A stretch of DNA of 56,244 nucleotides from contig JAFEBP010000013.1 of NCBI GenBank assembly GCA_018242605.1, positions 1 to 56,244 on the forward strand, written 5' to 3'. The stretch is from Planctomycetota bacterium (GTDB lineage Bacteria; Planctomycetota; Phycisphaerae; Phycisphaerales; UBA1924). The notes below the pieces were generated by a model. It was not told the origin of the DNA and did no database searches. It saw only the letters and a program-made list of their open reading frames with translations. The translations under genes were made by a program, and so were the position numbers. Below are positions 24,020-31,988 of the stretch, one piece after another (position 1 is the first letter of the stretch; every line of letters begins with the position of its first letter).

Positions 24020-24868
24020 TTATCGCTTGCCCTTGATCAGACCCTGCGCATCGCTCGCGACGCCGATCGCGTCCCCGACATCATCAAGCGTGGGCCCTGC
24101 CGGCGGAGCATTCCTGGGGGTCTGGATCGGCGGAGCGCCGGGCGCCGGTGCCGGCGCGGGAGGCGGCGCGGCGGGCTTGGGCCGCTGACCGCCCTCACGC
24201 ACCGTCTCATACCGATCCGCCCACACCTGCACCCCATCGCTGAGGCGGTTGAGGCGGAACTGAAACGCGTACATCCGGGTGGTCCCCCGTTCGATCACGC
24301 CCATTTTCGAGGAGAGCCGGTACGTGAACTGCGGGTCGGGTCGGGCGGGACCGCCCGCGCCTCCCATCCCCAGCAGATCGGCGGGCGGCCCCGCCTCCTC
24401 GCGGAGCGCCGCCTCGCGTTCGGCACGGTTGCTCACGATCGTGAAGTTGCGGTAGAACAGATCCGAGTTCTGCAGCTTCCCGACCAGCCGGTCGCGCGCC
24501 ATCTCAAGTTCACTGGTGGGCAGCAGGCCCATCGAGAGATTCTCCATCGAGCCCATGAGCATCCAGCCTTGGTGGCCGCCATTCTCGTCAACCGCGATCC
24601 GGTCCAGTTCGGTTGCGAGGAACTGAGACGCCTGATCGGTCGCCTCCGCGACCTGTGAAATCAGCGGCCCGGGGGCGTGCTCTTCGCCCCGGGTTGATCC
24701 GCCGGTGGCAATCCGTCCATGGCCGTTGCCGGTGGGAGCGCCACCACACCCCCCCACCGATGCCGCGGCGGCCAGACAGATCACGCCAAGCGCCGCTCCA
24801 GACATTCTGAATCGACGAGGCTTGTGTGAATCGTTCATGCAGCAGCGGCTTTGGATTCTGGTAGTCAT
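24020..24868 (-). CDS. LpoB-like lipoprotein, first gene of the minus-strand block
   Basis: A 282-residue protein. ATG 24868 has AGGAA 8 nt upstream; later ATGs lack a ribosome-binding site. A long basic leader precedes the lipobox (LAAAASVGGC). The body follows LpoB: ISQVAEATDQASQFL, then MGSMENLSMGLLPTSELEMARDRLVGKLQNSDLFYRNFTIVSNRAEREAAL, then RMYAFQFRLNRLSDGVQVWADRYETVREG. The last 50 residues are Pro/Ala-rich. It is transcribed divergently from the ECF sigma gene 142 nt away, with one bipartite element in between. Confidence 0.78.
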   Translation of the reverse strand: MTTRIQSRCCMNDSHKPRRFRMSGAALGVICLAAAASVGGCGGAPTGNGHGRIATGGSTRGEEHAPGPLISQVAEATDQASQFLATELDRIAVDENGGHQGWMLMGSMENLSMGLLPTSELEMARDRLVGKLQNSDLFYRNFTIVSNRAEREAALREEAGPPADLLGMGGAGGPARPDPQFTYRLSSKMGVIERGTTRMYAFQFRLNRLSDGVQVWADRYETVREGGQRPKPAAPPPAPAPAPGAPPIQTPRNAPPAGPTLDDVGDAIGVASDAQGLIKGKR

Positions 24869-24919
24869 GGGTGTGGTTCCTGTGAGGGATAGGGAACAAG
24901 GTGTGCCCTCCGCTCCCCA

Positions 24920-24946
24920 AAGCGAATCACAGAGCGAATCCGATCA
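24920..24946 (-). promoter_or_regulatory. Bipartite TGATCGG-N14-TCGCTT element, copy 6 (between sigma gene and lipoprotein block)
   Basis: TGATCGG (24946-24940) and TCGCTT (24925-24920) on the minus strand are separated by 14 nt. It is 51 nt before the first lipoprotein gene and 65 nt from the divergent ECF sigma start. Confidence 0.6.
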
Positions 24947-25010
24947 ACACCTCCTCAGACCAGATGAAATTGCGCGAGCCTTGAGGATCAACAGGGGCGT
25001 AAACTCACCC

Positions 25011-25631
25011 ATGGCCGACGACCGCACCACCCATCTGTCGCAACTGATCGATTCGGTGAGCCGGGGTGAATCCAACGCCGCGGCGGAGGTGACCCCGTCG
25101 GTGATCCAGGAGCTTCGCGCCATCGCCGGCGGGCTCTTCCGGGGCGAATCAAGCGGCCACACCATGCAGCCCACCGCTCTCGTGAACGAAGCGTGGCTCC
25201 GCGTGTACGGCAACGTGCCGGTCGCCTTCAAGGACCGCAAGCACCTCATCAACACCTTCCGCCTGGTGATGAAGCACCTCCTGATCGACCGCGCGAAGAA
25301 GTACGCCGCGGAAAAGCACGGCGGGGGGAAGCGCCCGGCCAGCCTCGACCCCGCGAACCTGGAGTTCATCGACGTGCCGATGCTGCGCGAGTTCGGCATC
25401 GAACAGGTGGAGGCTGTCAAGGCCGCGATCGAGCGCCTCCGGGCCGAGAAGCCCGAGTACGCGGACATCGTGGAGTACAAGTACTACGTCGACCTCACCG
25501 AACCGCAGATCGCCGAGATCATGGGCATCGGCGTGGCGACGGTGGGCCGCTACTGGAGGTTCTCGCGGGCGTGGCTGCACGCGGAGGTGGGCGGCGGGAG
25601 CGGATCGACGCAGGACGGATCCGTCGCGTAG
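25011..25631 (+). CDS. ECF-type RNA polymerase sigma factor (Sigma70_ECF family)
   Basis: A 206-residue protein. The frame is open from 24705, but the family usually begins about where MADDRTTHLSQLIDSVSRGE does, so ATG 25011 is chosen. Region 2 shows ELRAIAGGLFRGE, then TALVNEAWLRVYGN, then HLINTFRLVMKHLLIDRAKKYAAEKHGG. Region 4 shows ADIVEYKYYVDLTEPQIAEIMGIGVATVGRYWRFSRAWL. This is the planctomycete-rich PF07638 type. No anti-sigma gene is adjacent. It is divergent to the Tad/lipoprotein block and may drive it through the bipartite elements. Confidence 0.9.
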   Translation: MADDRTTHLSQLIDSVSRGESNAAAEVTPSVIQELRAIAGGLFRGESSGHTMQPTALVNEAWLRVYGNVPVAFKDRKHLINTFRLVMKHLLIDRAKKYAAEKHGGGKRPASLDPANLEFIDVPMLREFGIEQVEAVKAAIERLRAEKPEYADIVEYKYYVDLTEPQIAEIMGIGVATVGRYWRFSRAWLHAEVGGGSGSTQDGSVA

Positions 25632-25715
25632 CCCGGTGCGAAGATAAGGCCACACAAACCGATCTCATCGTTGCGAATTCAAGGTGCCATGAAGCACCGT
25701 TGTGCCTCAACAGAT

Positions 25716-25755
25716 GCGGCCGCGTGACCCTTCCCCACGAGGATCACGCGGCCGC
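25716..25755. terminator. 12-bp hairpin between convergent sigma and dockerin genes
   Basis: GCGGCCGCGTGA (25716-25727) pairs perfectly with TCACGCGGCCGC (25744-25755) across a 16-nt loop. It lies 84 nt past the sigma stop and 23 nt past the end of the minus-strand gene. No strong T-run follows on either strand, so termination is likely but not certain. Confidence 0.6.
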
Positions 25756-25778
25756 TGCATTCCTTCCTTGTCAGCGAC

Positions 25779-27635
25779 TCAGCAACCGCACTCCCAGTGC
25801 CTGAAGAACGCCTCCATGTCGCCGCCGTCGGTGCTGCCATCCAGGTTCACATCCGCATCGCCATCCTCAAAGTCGTAGAAGAACGCCTCGATGTCCTGGC
25901 CGTCGATGCCGCCCGAGTAGTCCCAGTCGCCGAAGCACTCGATGTCGACGTACACCAGGTCGCTGTAAGCGCTCGTGTCTGAGCAGTTGCCGCCGACTTC
26001 ACACTCGTAGAAACCCGAAGCGTCGGACGTGGGGTAGGCGATCACCAGCGTCGGGGTGTGGGAGCCGTGCATGAGTTCATTGTCGTTGAGCGGCTCGCCG
26101 TCCTGGTACCACTGGTAGGAGAGGGGCCCGCTCCCGCTCGCCGCGAGCGAGAGGACGATGCTCGCGCACGGGGGGATGGCGCCCGGCTCCTGCGGCTGAC
26201 GCGTGATCACCGGGGCGCAGTCGCTGATCACCGCGACGGGGTCGAAGGTGTCGTCCTCGCCGCAGCCGTTGTACACCAGGCACGAGTACTCGCCCTCGGT
26301 CGCGCGGTTCACCGAGCGGATGGTGAGGTTCGCCGTCCGCGTGCCGGTGAAGCTGGCCCCGTCAGCAATGGCAAGACCGTCCAGCGACCATTGGTACTGC
26401 GGCGACGTGCCAGTCGCGCCGACCCGCAGTTGCAGCGTCGCGCCCGGCGCCACGCGGTACTCGCCGCTCGACTGTGAAGTGATTTCGGGCGCGTCGGTCC
26501 GCGTCAGTGTGAACGGCCCGAGATCGCGCGAACCGCACAGAGAATCGATGTGGCAGGTGAACGAGGCGGCGCCCGACGCCAAGTCCGTGAGGTCGGCGGT
26601 GTAGCAGCTCTCGAACGGGCCTTGCGCAACGATCTGCCCGTTGCGCCTCCAGGTGAAGGTCGCCTCCGGCCCGTCCGCGTCAACGCACAGGTCCTTCCCG
26701 AACTCCAGCTCGTCGGCGCACACACTCTGGCTCGCCGGCGGGGTCGTCGTCACTTGCAGCGCGGGGTAGACCTCAAGAAGAGCCTCGCCCGTATCCTCCC
26801 AACTGCCGCACTGGTTGAACACGCGGCACGAGAAAGAAGCCAGATCATCCGTCAGCTGCGCAGCGGGCAACGTATAGCTGGACCCCGTCGCTCCCAGGAT
26901 CGGCTGCCCGTCGCGGTACCACTGGTACAGCACGGTTCCGTCGCCCTGCCCCAGCGCCGAGAAGCTCACGGGCCGTCCGGCACACGTGGCCTGATCCAGC
27001 GGATCAGACACGACGTACACGGCGCCGCACGCACGCGTCGTCACGGTCGCCTCGAAGCCGGAGATGAAGAAGGTCTCCGATGGTGTCGTTGACGAATCCC
27101 GCTTCACACCCACGGTCAAGCGATTGACCTTGTCCTGTGTCCATCCGCCCGTGGGGGCGCTGAGCAGCCGACCGCCGCCGGAAGTCAGCCAACCGCACCC
27201 GCCGGACTTGGTGCCCGACCACGTCTGCTGACTGATCGAGCCCGCAGCGCGCATCTGCCAGGCGCCGGCCACGCTGTTGGTCCACGATCCGTACGCGTTG
27301 ACGCGCACGGCCGTGACTTCTTCGTCGGCCGCCGCGCCGAAGCCGCTCCATGAGGTGGCATCAAGCCAGTTGTTCGCAAAGCCCGATCGCCCTTCGGAGC
27401 TGCAGTTGGGGCTTGCCGGACGGTTGCGACAGGCATCGCCGCCGGCGGAACACCCGCCGGAGACGCACCCCTGCGCGTTGGACTCGTAGTCCCAGCCGTT
27501 CACCGTCGCGACGGTTCTGGCGCACAGCGTGTATTGGTGGTAGTTCCAACCCGCCGAATCGGCCTGGGCAATTGCTTGCGATGCCGCGAAGGCCAGGGCC
27601 GCGGGTGTGAGGATCATGATGGGGCGAGTTCGCAT
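25779..27635 (-). CDS. Secreted protein with four Ig-like domains and GC-type dockerin tail
   Basis: A 618-residue protein. ATG 27635 has CGGAG 7 nt upstream and a signal peptide (ILTPAALAFAASQAIAQA). Residues about 25-200 form a Cys-rich domain whose end (GGWTQDKVNRLTVGVKR, then FFISGFEATV) matches the N-terminal domain of the four neighbouring paralogues. Four Ig-like domains follow, each with a Trp/Cys pattern such as LYQWYRDGQPI, FTWRRNGQIV, YQWSLDGLAI and SYQWYQDGEPL. The C-terminus carries two EF-hand-like loops (DYSGGIDGQDIEAFF, DVNLDGSTDGGDMEAFF) and ends WECGC, the GC-type dockerin seen in Phycisphaerae. It is the only dockerin gene here preceded by the bipartite element. Confidence 0.88.
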   Translation of the reverse strand: MRTRPIMILTPAALAFAASQAIAQADSAGWNYHQYTLCARTVATVNGWDYESNAQGCVSGGCSAGGDACRNRPASPNCSSEGRSGFANNWLDATSWSGFGAAADEEVTAVRVNAYGSWTNSVAGAWQMRAAGSISQQTWSGTKSGGCGWLTSGGGRLLSAPTGGWTQDKVNRLTVGVKRDSSTTPSETFFISGFEATVTTRACGAVYVVSDPLDQATCAGRPVSFSALGQGDGTVLYQWYRDGQPILGATGSSYTLPAAQLTDDLASFSCRVFNQCGSWEDTGEALLEVYPALQVTTTPPASQSVCADELEFGKDLCVDADGPEATFTWRRNGQIVAQGPFESCYTADLTDLASGAASFTCHIDSLCGSRDLGPFTLTRTDAPEITSQSSGEYRVAPGATLQLRVGATGTSPQYQWSLDGLAIADGASFTGTRTANLTIRSVNRATEGEYSCLVYNGCGEDDTFDPVAVISDCAPVITRQPQEPGAIPPCASIVLSLAASGSGPLSYQWYQDGEPLNDNELMHGSHTPTLVIAYPTSDASGFYECEVGGNCSDTSAYSDLVYVDIECFGDWDYSGGIDGQDIEAFFYDFEDGDADVNLDGSTDGGDMEAFFRHWECGC

Positions 27636-27724
27636 CGGTGTGCTCCGGACTTTGGGGGTCTCTGGGGTCAATGGCCGCGTGACCCATCGCGGCGGCCGCG
27701 GCGACGCTGCCGCTTCCATTCCCA

Positions 27725-27751
27725 GAGCGATTTCCCAGACGCATCCGATCA
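27725..27751 (-). promoter_or_regulatory. Bipartite TGATCGG-N14-TCGCTC element, copy 7 (before Ig/dockerin gene)
   Basis: TGATCGG (27751-27745) and TCGCTC (27730-27725, one mismatch to TCGCTT) on the minus strand are separated by 14 nt, 90 nt before the Ig/dockerin start. The element directly abuts the hairpin at 27752-27803. Confidence 0.5.
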
Positions 27752-27803
27752 GGTTGTTTGTGCCGAAGCGGCCGCGCGGCGCCACTCCGCGGCCGAAACA
27801 ACC
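27752..27803 (-). terminator. Two-part hairpin after the first thrombospondin-repeat gene
   Basis: An outer stem GGTTGTTT (27752-27759) / AAACAACC (27796-27803) and an inner stem CGGCCGCG (27769-27776) / CGCGGCCG (27788-27795) are joined with a 9-nt bulge on one side. It lies 33 nt past the stop of the gene at 27837-29843. A terminator or attenuator role separating the two dockerin genes is inferred. Confidence 0.45.
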
Positions 27804-27836
27804 GACCACCAGCCGCCCTTCACAGCCGTTCAGGCC

Positions 27837-29843
27837 TCAGCAGCCCCGTTCCCACCTCGCGAAGAAGTACTGAACATCGCCGCCGTCCACGCCGCCGTCG
27901 GCGTTCAGGTCCGCGGTCGCCGCTCCCAGTTCCCAGGCCTCGAAGAAGTCACCTACATCCCCGCCGTCAACGCCGCCGTCGTTATTGAAGTCGGCCAGGC
28001 ACGGATCGCATGCGTCGCCCAGGCCGTTTCTATCGGTGTCGCGTTGATCCGGGTTGGGCCGGTCGGGACAGTTGTCCGGCCCGTTCGCATTGAGCGTAAA
28101 GCCGGCGGGCGGCGTCGGGCCAAAGCACGCGACAGTCTGCATGACCACCGAGTTCCGCACCCCGTCGCCATCGGGGTCGGGAAACGCCTGGTTGCGCCAA
28201 CGGGTGGCGTCGTCGGGTGCACAGTCCGCAACGTTGGGCACGCCATCCCCGTCTCGATCCGCGTCGCACGCATCGCCGATGCCGTCGTGATCCCGGTCCG
28301 CCTGGTCCGGGTTCGGCACGGTCGGACAGTTGTCGCAGGCGTCGCCGCGTCCATCCGCATCGGAATCGGCCTGGCTCGCGTTGGCGATGTTCGGGCAGTT
28401 GTCCACGCCGTTGCACCACCCGTCGCCGTCCGGGTCGCCGCCGAGCGCCGGGTTGCACGGAGCGGGACGCAACACCAGCGTGGTGTAGTTGTCGTAGTGG
28501 ATGCTCGCGCCGTTCGTGGCATCCAGCGTGAGCCGGAACTCTGCGTCGTACACTCCCGGCCGGTAGCGGGAGCCCACCCGCGCCCCGGTGACGGGGATCA
28601 TGTTCACGGTCAGCCCCGGGCCCAGCAGTTCCCACGTGAACCAGTCCGGCACGTCCACCCTCGCACGCAGTAGGGCGAAGCTCGTCGCCGTGTAGGTACG
28701 GAACTGCTCGTTGGGGATTTCGACATCGACCTTTGTCCGCACGATCACCCTGGTGGACGTGATCTCCGCTGTGAACTCTGAAAGCACTACGGCGCCGAGC
28801 AGACCACCGCCCGATTGCACGCGCTTGGAGCTCCCGCGGTTGGTGTCGTATTCAATGAGTGTACCTGCATCTGATTCGTAATGTCTTCCGTCGGAGACCT
28901 CGGTTACGCCTTCCGCGTACGAACCGCCCGCGTCCGCGGCCCACAGCACCGCACCGCGCTCACCGGGGTCGCAATCCCAACCGATTCCGTTGTTGTTGTA
29001 ATCGGTCTGCTCTGGGTTGTAGACCGTGGGGCAGTTGTCGACGGGCCCCGCCCGCAGCGTGTATCCGTAGGGGGCGTAGGTTCCAAAGCACGGCAATGCG
29101 ACGGGGGTCGCAGTCTCGGGAAGCCCATCGTCATCCGAGTCAACGTACGCGAAATTCTGCCAAAAGTTCCGATCCAATGGATCGCAATCGGCCGAATCCG
29201 GCACCCCGTCGTTGTCATCATCCGGATCTGTCGCGTCTGGGATGCCGTCACCATCAAAGTCCGCCTCGTGCCGAACCCGCAGCCGGAACGCGTCCACACG
29301 CAGCGTTGATCCGGTGTACGCCGCGTCACGAACCAGAAAGGCCGACAGGTTATTGACGTCGTCTTCTGTCCACCCCGTCAGCCGGCTGGTAATGTCCCAC
29401 CCGTCTCCAGCGTACCGCCAGGCGCACGCCGTGCTTGATCCCTGGTCCCAGGTCACACTGTCGGATTCAGTCGCCGGGAATCTCCCGCCGTACACCCGCA
29501 TGCGAACGCGAGCGTTGTTTGTCCCTGTGTCGTACCGGCACTTGGCGTTCACCCACACGCCTGTGATCGTCCTGCGCGGGGGCAGCGTGAAGTTCTCGAA
29601 CCAATCGACCACCAGCCGATCACCGAACTGGTCGTTGTAGGCGTACCGCCCGTCACCGTTGCAGTTGGAGTTGTCCGCGAACCGCGCCTGCGACTCAGCC
29701 GACCAGTTGTTGGTGCCGGATCCCTCGGACACGGACTCGGCATACAGGGTCACGGTCACCGGTTGCGCCAGGGCGGCGCCGGCGAGCACGGCGCCCATTG
29801 TCAGGAGTTTCCACGCCGCACCGAAGCATGCTTGCAGGCTCAT
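27837..29843 (-). CDS. Secreted thrombospondin type 3 repeat protein with GC-type dockerin tail (paralogue 1)
   Basis: A 668-residue protein. ATG 29843 has GGGAG 6 nt upstream; the signal peptide ends near GAALAQ. Residues about 27-190 form the shared N-terminal domain ([47 protein letters not shown]). Calcium-type repeats follow ([22 protein letters not shown]), then a beta-rich domain with the shared VQSGGGLLG motif, a second run of thrombospondin type 3 motifs ([18 protein letters not shown]), and two dockerin-like loops ([30 protein letters not shown]) ending WERGC. It is an extracellular, calcium-stabilised protein of unknown binding target. Confidence 0.87.
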   Translation of the reverse strand: MSLQACFGAAWKLLTMGAVLAGAALAQPVTVTLYAESVSEGSGTNNWSAESQARFADNSNCNGDGRYAYNDQFGDRLVVDWFENFTLPPRRTITGVWVNAKCRYDTGTNNARVRMRVYGGRFPATESDSVTWDQGSSTACAWRYAGDGWDITSRLTGWTEDDVNNLSAFLVRDAAYTGSTLRVDAFRLRVRHEADFDGDGIPDATDPDDDNDGVPDSADCDPLDRNFWQNFAYVDSDDDGLPETATPVALPCFGTYAPYGYTLRAGPVDNCPTVYNPEQTDYNNNGIGWDCDPGERGAVLWAADAGGSYAEGVTEVSDGRHYESDAGTLIEYDTNRGSSKRVQSGGGLLGAVVLSEFTAEITSTRVIVRTKVDVEIPNEQFRTYTATSFALLRARVDVPDWFTWELLGPGLTVNMIPVTGARVGSRYRPGVYDAEFRLTLDATNGASIHYDNYTTLVLRPAPCNPALGGDPDGDGWCNGVDNCPNIANASQADSDADGRGDACDNCPTVPNPDQADRDHDGIGDACDADRDGDGVPNVADCAPDDATRWRNQAFPDPDGDGVRNSVVMQTVACFGPTPPAGFTLNANGPDNCPDRPNPDQRDTDRNGLGDACDPCLADFNNDGGVDGGDVGDFFEAWELGAATADLNADGGVDGGDVQYFFARWERGC

Positions 29844-29872
29844 GTCTGTCTCCCACCGACCGCGCATCGCGA

Positions 29873-31924
29873 TCAACACCGGCCGAGCTCCCACACATCA
29901 AAGAACGTCACCACGTCGGACCCATCCACCCCGCCGTCCTCATTCACATCCGCGTCCGTCGCACCGTACTGCCACGAATCGAAGAAAGCAGTGACATCCG
30001 CACCATCCACGCCGCCGTCTTCATTGAAATCCGCGTAGCAACGCTCGCACACATCGCCAATACCGTCGCCATCCGAATCACGTTGATCGGGGTTGAATAC
30101 GGTCGGGCAGTTATCCTCTGCGTCGCACCACCCGTCCTCATCAAGATCAGAAGGGCAGGGAGGTCCGAACACGACTGTGGCGTGGTAATTATAACGGTAC
30201 CCCACATATAGCTGATATGTGCCAGGTTGCAGGGTCGCCCCGACCAGGCCTTGATCGTTAGACAATGACCAACCATACCGATCTCCGAACACTTTGTATG
30301 TTGTCGGAACAGTCACTCGGAGCCGCAGCCGAACGAAGGCGAAGACGCTATCGAGCCGCAGGCACATCGTTCCCAGCTGTTCGTTCCAATAAACGGTATC
30401 GCCGTTAATAAGCCGAGTGCCGACGACGGTCCAAGAGTCGCCTTGCGCACTGACACCTGCCCCGGCACTGGAGACATATCCGAGAAGCCCGCCGCCTGAT
30501 TGAACGCCGGCGCTCCAGTGCCTTGCGGCAGAGAAAAACACGCTGGGGCGACCATCGGCAAAGGCGATGCCTCCGCAACTATCGCTAATCATGCCGCCGC
30601 CTTGGCAGTCGATCGCGTCTGCGCTGTCCAACACGGGGCTGTATGCGCTGCCCTCAAGAGGATCACAATCGGAACCTACCCCGTTCGAATTAGAATCTTC
30701 CTGCGAAGGGTTATACAGGTGGGGGCAGTTGTCGAGCTCATCGAAGACTCCGTCCAGATCCTGGTCGCACGCATCTCCGATCCCGTCGAAGTTGACATCC
30801 TGCTGGTCCGGGTTGAACATTGTTGGGCAATTGTCGTATCCATATGAAGCGAATCCGGGAGGCGGGAACAAGCCGTAGCAAAGCACGGTAACCGGTGGTC
30901 CGACGCCGTACCCATCACCATCCGAATCGACATAGGCCGTGGTTGTCCAACGAGCTGGATCCAACGGCGCACAGTCCGAAGCGTCCGGCACAAAGTCATT
31001 GTCATCATCCGTATCGCACCCATCTCCGCGCCCGTCCCGATCGGTATCGATCTGGTCGGGGTTGTACGTTCCCACGCAGTTGTCCGGGCCGTTGGCGTTC
31101 AGCGTGTATCCGGCCGGCACCGTGTTCCCAAAGCACGGACACGCAACGAGCGAGACCGAATCTCGCACGCCGTCCCCGTCGCTATCGGGGTACGCCAAGC
31201 TCCGCCACGCCGAAGCGTTGTCGGGAGCGCAGTCCGACCCATTCGCGGCCCCATCTCCGTCACGATCGCCGTCCTGCGAATCCGCGATCCCGTCTCCGTC
31301 CAGGTCTCGTTCGCACGTCACTCGGAGCCTGAAGCCTCGGATGCGCAAATGCGGTTGGGTGTTGTTGTACCGCTGCACCCATACTTCGGTGTTGTTCAGG
31401 CGATCCGGGTCATCGTTGTACGCCGCGAGCAACGTGGCGCCCAGGTCGCCGTTGGCACCCATCCGGTACCGGCAAGTGGAGTCCGGGCCATTCCATGCCG
31501 GGCTGATGCGGGTCGCCGTAGGAGTGCCGGGCGGCTGCACCGACAGACGCACGTAGACATTGACGTTGTTGCTCGTGCCGTACTTCGCCACAACATCAGC
31601 ATTCACGCCGGTGATGACGTACCCGGCCGGGCGCACGAAGAGGCTCCCTCCAGAAACTCGGAACTCGGTCGCTTTGAGATAGTCAGTGGCCGTTGACGAA
31701 GAACAAAGTGCCGAGTTGGAGGAGTCACAGCCGCAGGATGAGTCACAGGTGGGGTTGTTTTCGGCAAGAGCCTCTTCAGTCCAGTTCGTGGCGCTCGGGA
31801 CGGAGCCCGTCCGGGCGTACATGTCGAATGTCTGAACCTGCGCCGCCGCCATGGGCGCAGTCACCGCCCCAAACAGGACCACGCAAGCGAACAACGACCG
31901 GGCGGAGAACGGGGTCCTTGGCAT
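29873..31924 (-). CDS. Secreted thrombospondin type 3 repeat protein with GC-type dockerin tail (paralogue 2)
   Basis: A 683-residue protein. ATG 31924 opens a signal peptide ([20 protein letters not shown]). Its N-terminal domain is a divergent version of the shared one (Cys-rich [10 protein letters not shown] insertion; [13 protein letters not shown]). Two full 86-residue calcium modules with the CPCFG / GPDNC pattern follow, then thrombospondin type 3 motifs, the [10 protein letters not shown] domain, and two dockerin-like loops ([30 protein letters not shown]), ending WELGRC. It is 29 nt upstream of paralogue 1 on the same strand, so the two are probably cotranscribed. Confidence 0.87.
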   Translation of the reverse strand: MPRTPFSARSLFACVVLFGAVTAPMAAAQVQTFDMYARTGSVPSATNWTEEALAENNPTCDSSCGCDSSNSALCSSSTATDYLKATEFRVSGGSLFVRPAGYVITGVNADVVAKYGTSNNVNVYVRLSVQPPGTPTATRISPAWNGPDSTCRYRMGANGDLGATLLAAYNDDPDRLNNTEVWVQRYNNTQPHLRIRGFRLRVTCERDLDGDGIADSQDGDRDGDGAANGSDCAPDNASAWRSLAYPDSDGDGVRDSVSLVACPCFGNTVPAGYTLNANGPDNCVGTYNPDQIDTDRDGRGDGCDTDDDNDFVPDASDCAPLDPARWTTTAYVDSDGDGYGVGPPVTVLCYGLFPPPGFASYGYDNCPTMFNPDQQDVNFDGIGDACDQDLDGVFDELDNCPHLYNPSQEDSNSNGVGSDCDPLEGSAYSPVLDSADAIDCQGGGMISDSCGGIAFADGRPSVFFSAARHWSAGVQSGGGLLGYVSSAGAGVSAQGDSWTVVGTRLINGDTVYWNEQLGTMCLRLDSVFAFVRLRLRVTVPTTYKVFGDRYGWSLSNDQGLVGATLQPGTYQLYVGYRYNYHATVVFGPPCPSDLDEDGWCDAEDNCPTVFNPDQRDSDGDGIGDVCERCYADFNEDGGVDGADVTAFFDSWQYGATDADVNEDGGVDGSDVVTFFDVWELGRC

Positions 31925-31988
31925 GACGGGATTCTCATTCAAGGCGTTGTATCCTGCGTGCTCGGCGCTGTGCGTTGGTGACGAGGCC

